A DNA stretch of 64,000 nucleotides from Ulvibacterium marinum. Lineage in GTDB: Bacteria; Bacteroidota; Bacteroidia; Flavobacteriales; Flavobacteriaceae. Position 1 is the first letter of the stretch. Each line of letters starts with the position of its first letter. Shown here in pieces: positions 63,090 through 64,000 of this stretch. Both the position numbers and the translations under genes were made by a program. The stretch is from positions 749,859-813,858 of the forward strand of contig NZ_RBCJ01000003.1 of assembly GCF_003626755.1 (NCBI RefSeq), in the 5' to 3' direction. The notes beneath the pieces are model-generated. The model ran no database searches, had not been told where the DNA came from, and was given only the letters and a program-made list of their open reading frames with translations.

Positions 63090-64000
63090 TTAATTTCTTC
63101 TACCTCCACTACTTCTACCTGAAGACCGACCACCTCCGGATGACCTACCTCCGCCAGAGGACCTATACGATCCCCCTGAGCTTCTATAGCTTCCCCCGGA
63201 GCTTCTGGAACTGCCTCCAGAGCGGTAGCTTCCACTGCTCCTTGAGCTTGAACTTCGACTTCCTGAGGAGCGATAACTGCCCGTTCTGGGTGACGAACTT
63301 CTATAGGACTGATTGCTTCTGGAGCTTGAACCTCTGTAAGCACTGCTACTTCTTGTGCGACTTCCTGAACTGTAGCCCGAACTTCTTGGTGCAGTAGTCC
63401 TAGATCCGCTCCTATAGGTGCCGTTTCTGGCCGTTCCGTTTCTATAACTTTGACTTCTGGAAGAGCTGTTGTACCTGGGCACGGCCCGAGTACTCCTACT
63501 TGTTCTATAAGCTCTATTTCTGTCTACGCCTACGGTTCTTCTGGCCGTAGTTCCGCTTCTATAATTTCTTGAATTTCGGGTCGTGCCATTTCGCGTCACG
63601 GCAGATCTAGATCTTGCCGTATTGCTTCTATACCTGGGTGATGTACCTCTATTCCTCACATTGGACGTCCTAGTTCGCAAATTACTTCTACCGGTACCGG
63701 CAACGGCATTCCTATTATAGTAGCCACGCCTACCTCTATTTAGGGCAAAGCTTCTGTTACGACCATAGTAGCCACCCCAACCCCAGTTGTTCCAGCCCCA
63801 GCCGTAGCCTCCGCCCCAACCCCAGTTGTTCCAGCCCCAGCCGCCGCCCCAGCCCCAACGGTTCCATCTCCATGGGTTGTTCCAGCCCCAACCCCAAGCT
63901 CCTCCGCCCCAGCCGTTCCAGAGCCATGGATCGTTCCAACCCCAGCCAAAGCCTCCGCCCCAGCCCCAGGCGCCGCCCCAGCCCCAGTTGTTGTCATATA
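63090..64000 (-). CDS. Gly/Trp- and Arg/Ser-rich protein, C-terminal part (runs off the right edge)
   Basis: The minus-strand frame is open from the window edge to a stop at 63090-63092, at least 303 codons, with no start inside. Toward the edge it is built of repeats such as WGWGGGWGWNNW and GWNDPWLWNGWGG, then GYYGRNRSFALNRG, then an Arg/Ser/Gly/Thr/Tyr-rich tail (TSRSTRAVPRYNSSSRSQSY, SYRSSGGSYRSSGGG) ending SSGGRRN. No family was assigned; the low complexity makes prediction unreliable. The gene lies upstream of the FadL-type gene with 42 bases between them, so they may be co-transcribed. Confidence 0.7.
   Translation of the reverse strand, partial: YDNNWGWGGAWGWGGGFGWGWNDPWLWNGWGGGAWGWGWNNPWRWNRWGWGGGWGWNNWGWGGGYGWGWNNWGWGGYYGRNRSFALNRGRRGYYNRNAVAGTGRSNLRTRTSNVRNRGTSPRYRSNTARSRSAVTRNGTTRNSRNYRSGTTARRTVGVDRNRAYRTSRSTRAVPRYNSSSRSQSYRNGTARNGTYRSGSRTTAPRSSGYSSGSRTRSSSAYRGSSSRSNQSYRSSSPRTGSYRSSGSRSSSSRSSGSYRSGGSSRSSGGSYRSSGGSYRSSGGGRSSGGGRSSGRSSGGRRN

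Noticed and set aside
63740-63997. Separate Gly/Ala-rich ORFs at the right edge (and one at 63044-63343).
   Set aside because: They are out-of-frame readings of the low-complexity gene open on the minus strand from 63090 to the window edge.

Overview
The window looks like chromosomal DNA of a marine-type member of the Flavobacteriaceae (Bacteroidota). Support comes from two proteins with type IX secretion (type B) C-terminal sorting domains, a fused SecDF, a large outer-membrane beta-barrel receptor with a carboxypeptidase-regulatory-like N-terminus, many predicted lipoproteins, weak Shine-Dalgarno signals, and promoters of the Bacteroidota form (TTG, about 20 bases, TAnnTTTG). No rRNA, tRNA, CRISPR array, insertion sequence, phage gene or integrase gene was seen.

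The window has two parts. From 1 to about 27.5 kb it is accessory-rich. It opens with a truncated DUF5996 gene, an AraC regulator, an outer-membrane receptor and a two-module ABC permease. Between 6.27 and 10.73 kb lies a run of short, AT-rich, same-strand genes (HAD-like phosphatase, lipoprotein, exported repeat protein, serine hydrolase lipoprotein, ParD/ParE toxin-antitoxin pair), separated by copies of one structured intergenic repeat of about 120-135 bases. A divergent copy recurs beside an amino-acid permease at 19.6 kb. This cassette-like array is the most unusual feature of the window. The rest of this half holds small regulator/enzyme sets: TetR with a methyltransferase (two identical operators), an exported TonB-C-like protein divergent from a membrane-anchored winged-helix regulator, a FAD monooxygenase, a Crp-like regulator with NTF2-like and small membrane proteins, a YHS protein, MarR with an S41 protease, alpha/beta hydrolases, a TIM-barrel protein, AraC with a VOC protein, and a DUF2165 membrane protein.

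From 27.5 to 64 kb the content is mostly conserved flavobacterial housekeeping: ftsE, a 1007-residue TPR protein followed by a beta-barrel protein and an OmpA-domain protein, a NYN/LOTUS protein, an amidohydrolase, DUF2911, asnB, gyrB, mdh, secDF, a tandem ABC ATPase, ppc, then a minus-strand run folE-cysS-yidD-lgt-DUF192-GNAT. It ends with two paralogous secreted proteins, an OMPP1/FadL-type porin and the 3' part of a Gly/Trp- then Arg/Ser-rich protein that runs off the right edge. Between asnB and gyrB lies a seven-copy tandem repeat of 80-81 bp.

Functional links visible from context: lgt serves the many lipoproteins; SecDF and the type IX pathway serve the exported proteins; AsnB, Mdh and PEP carboxylase are central carbon/nitrogen enzymes; and several regulators sit next to or overlap their likely targets, with operator-like palindromes at their start codons.
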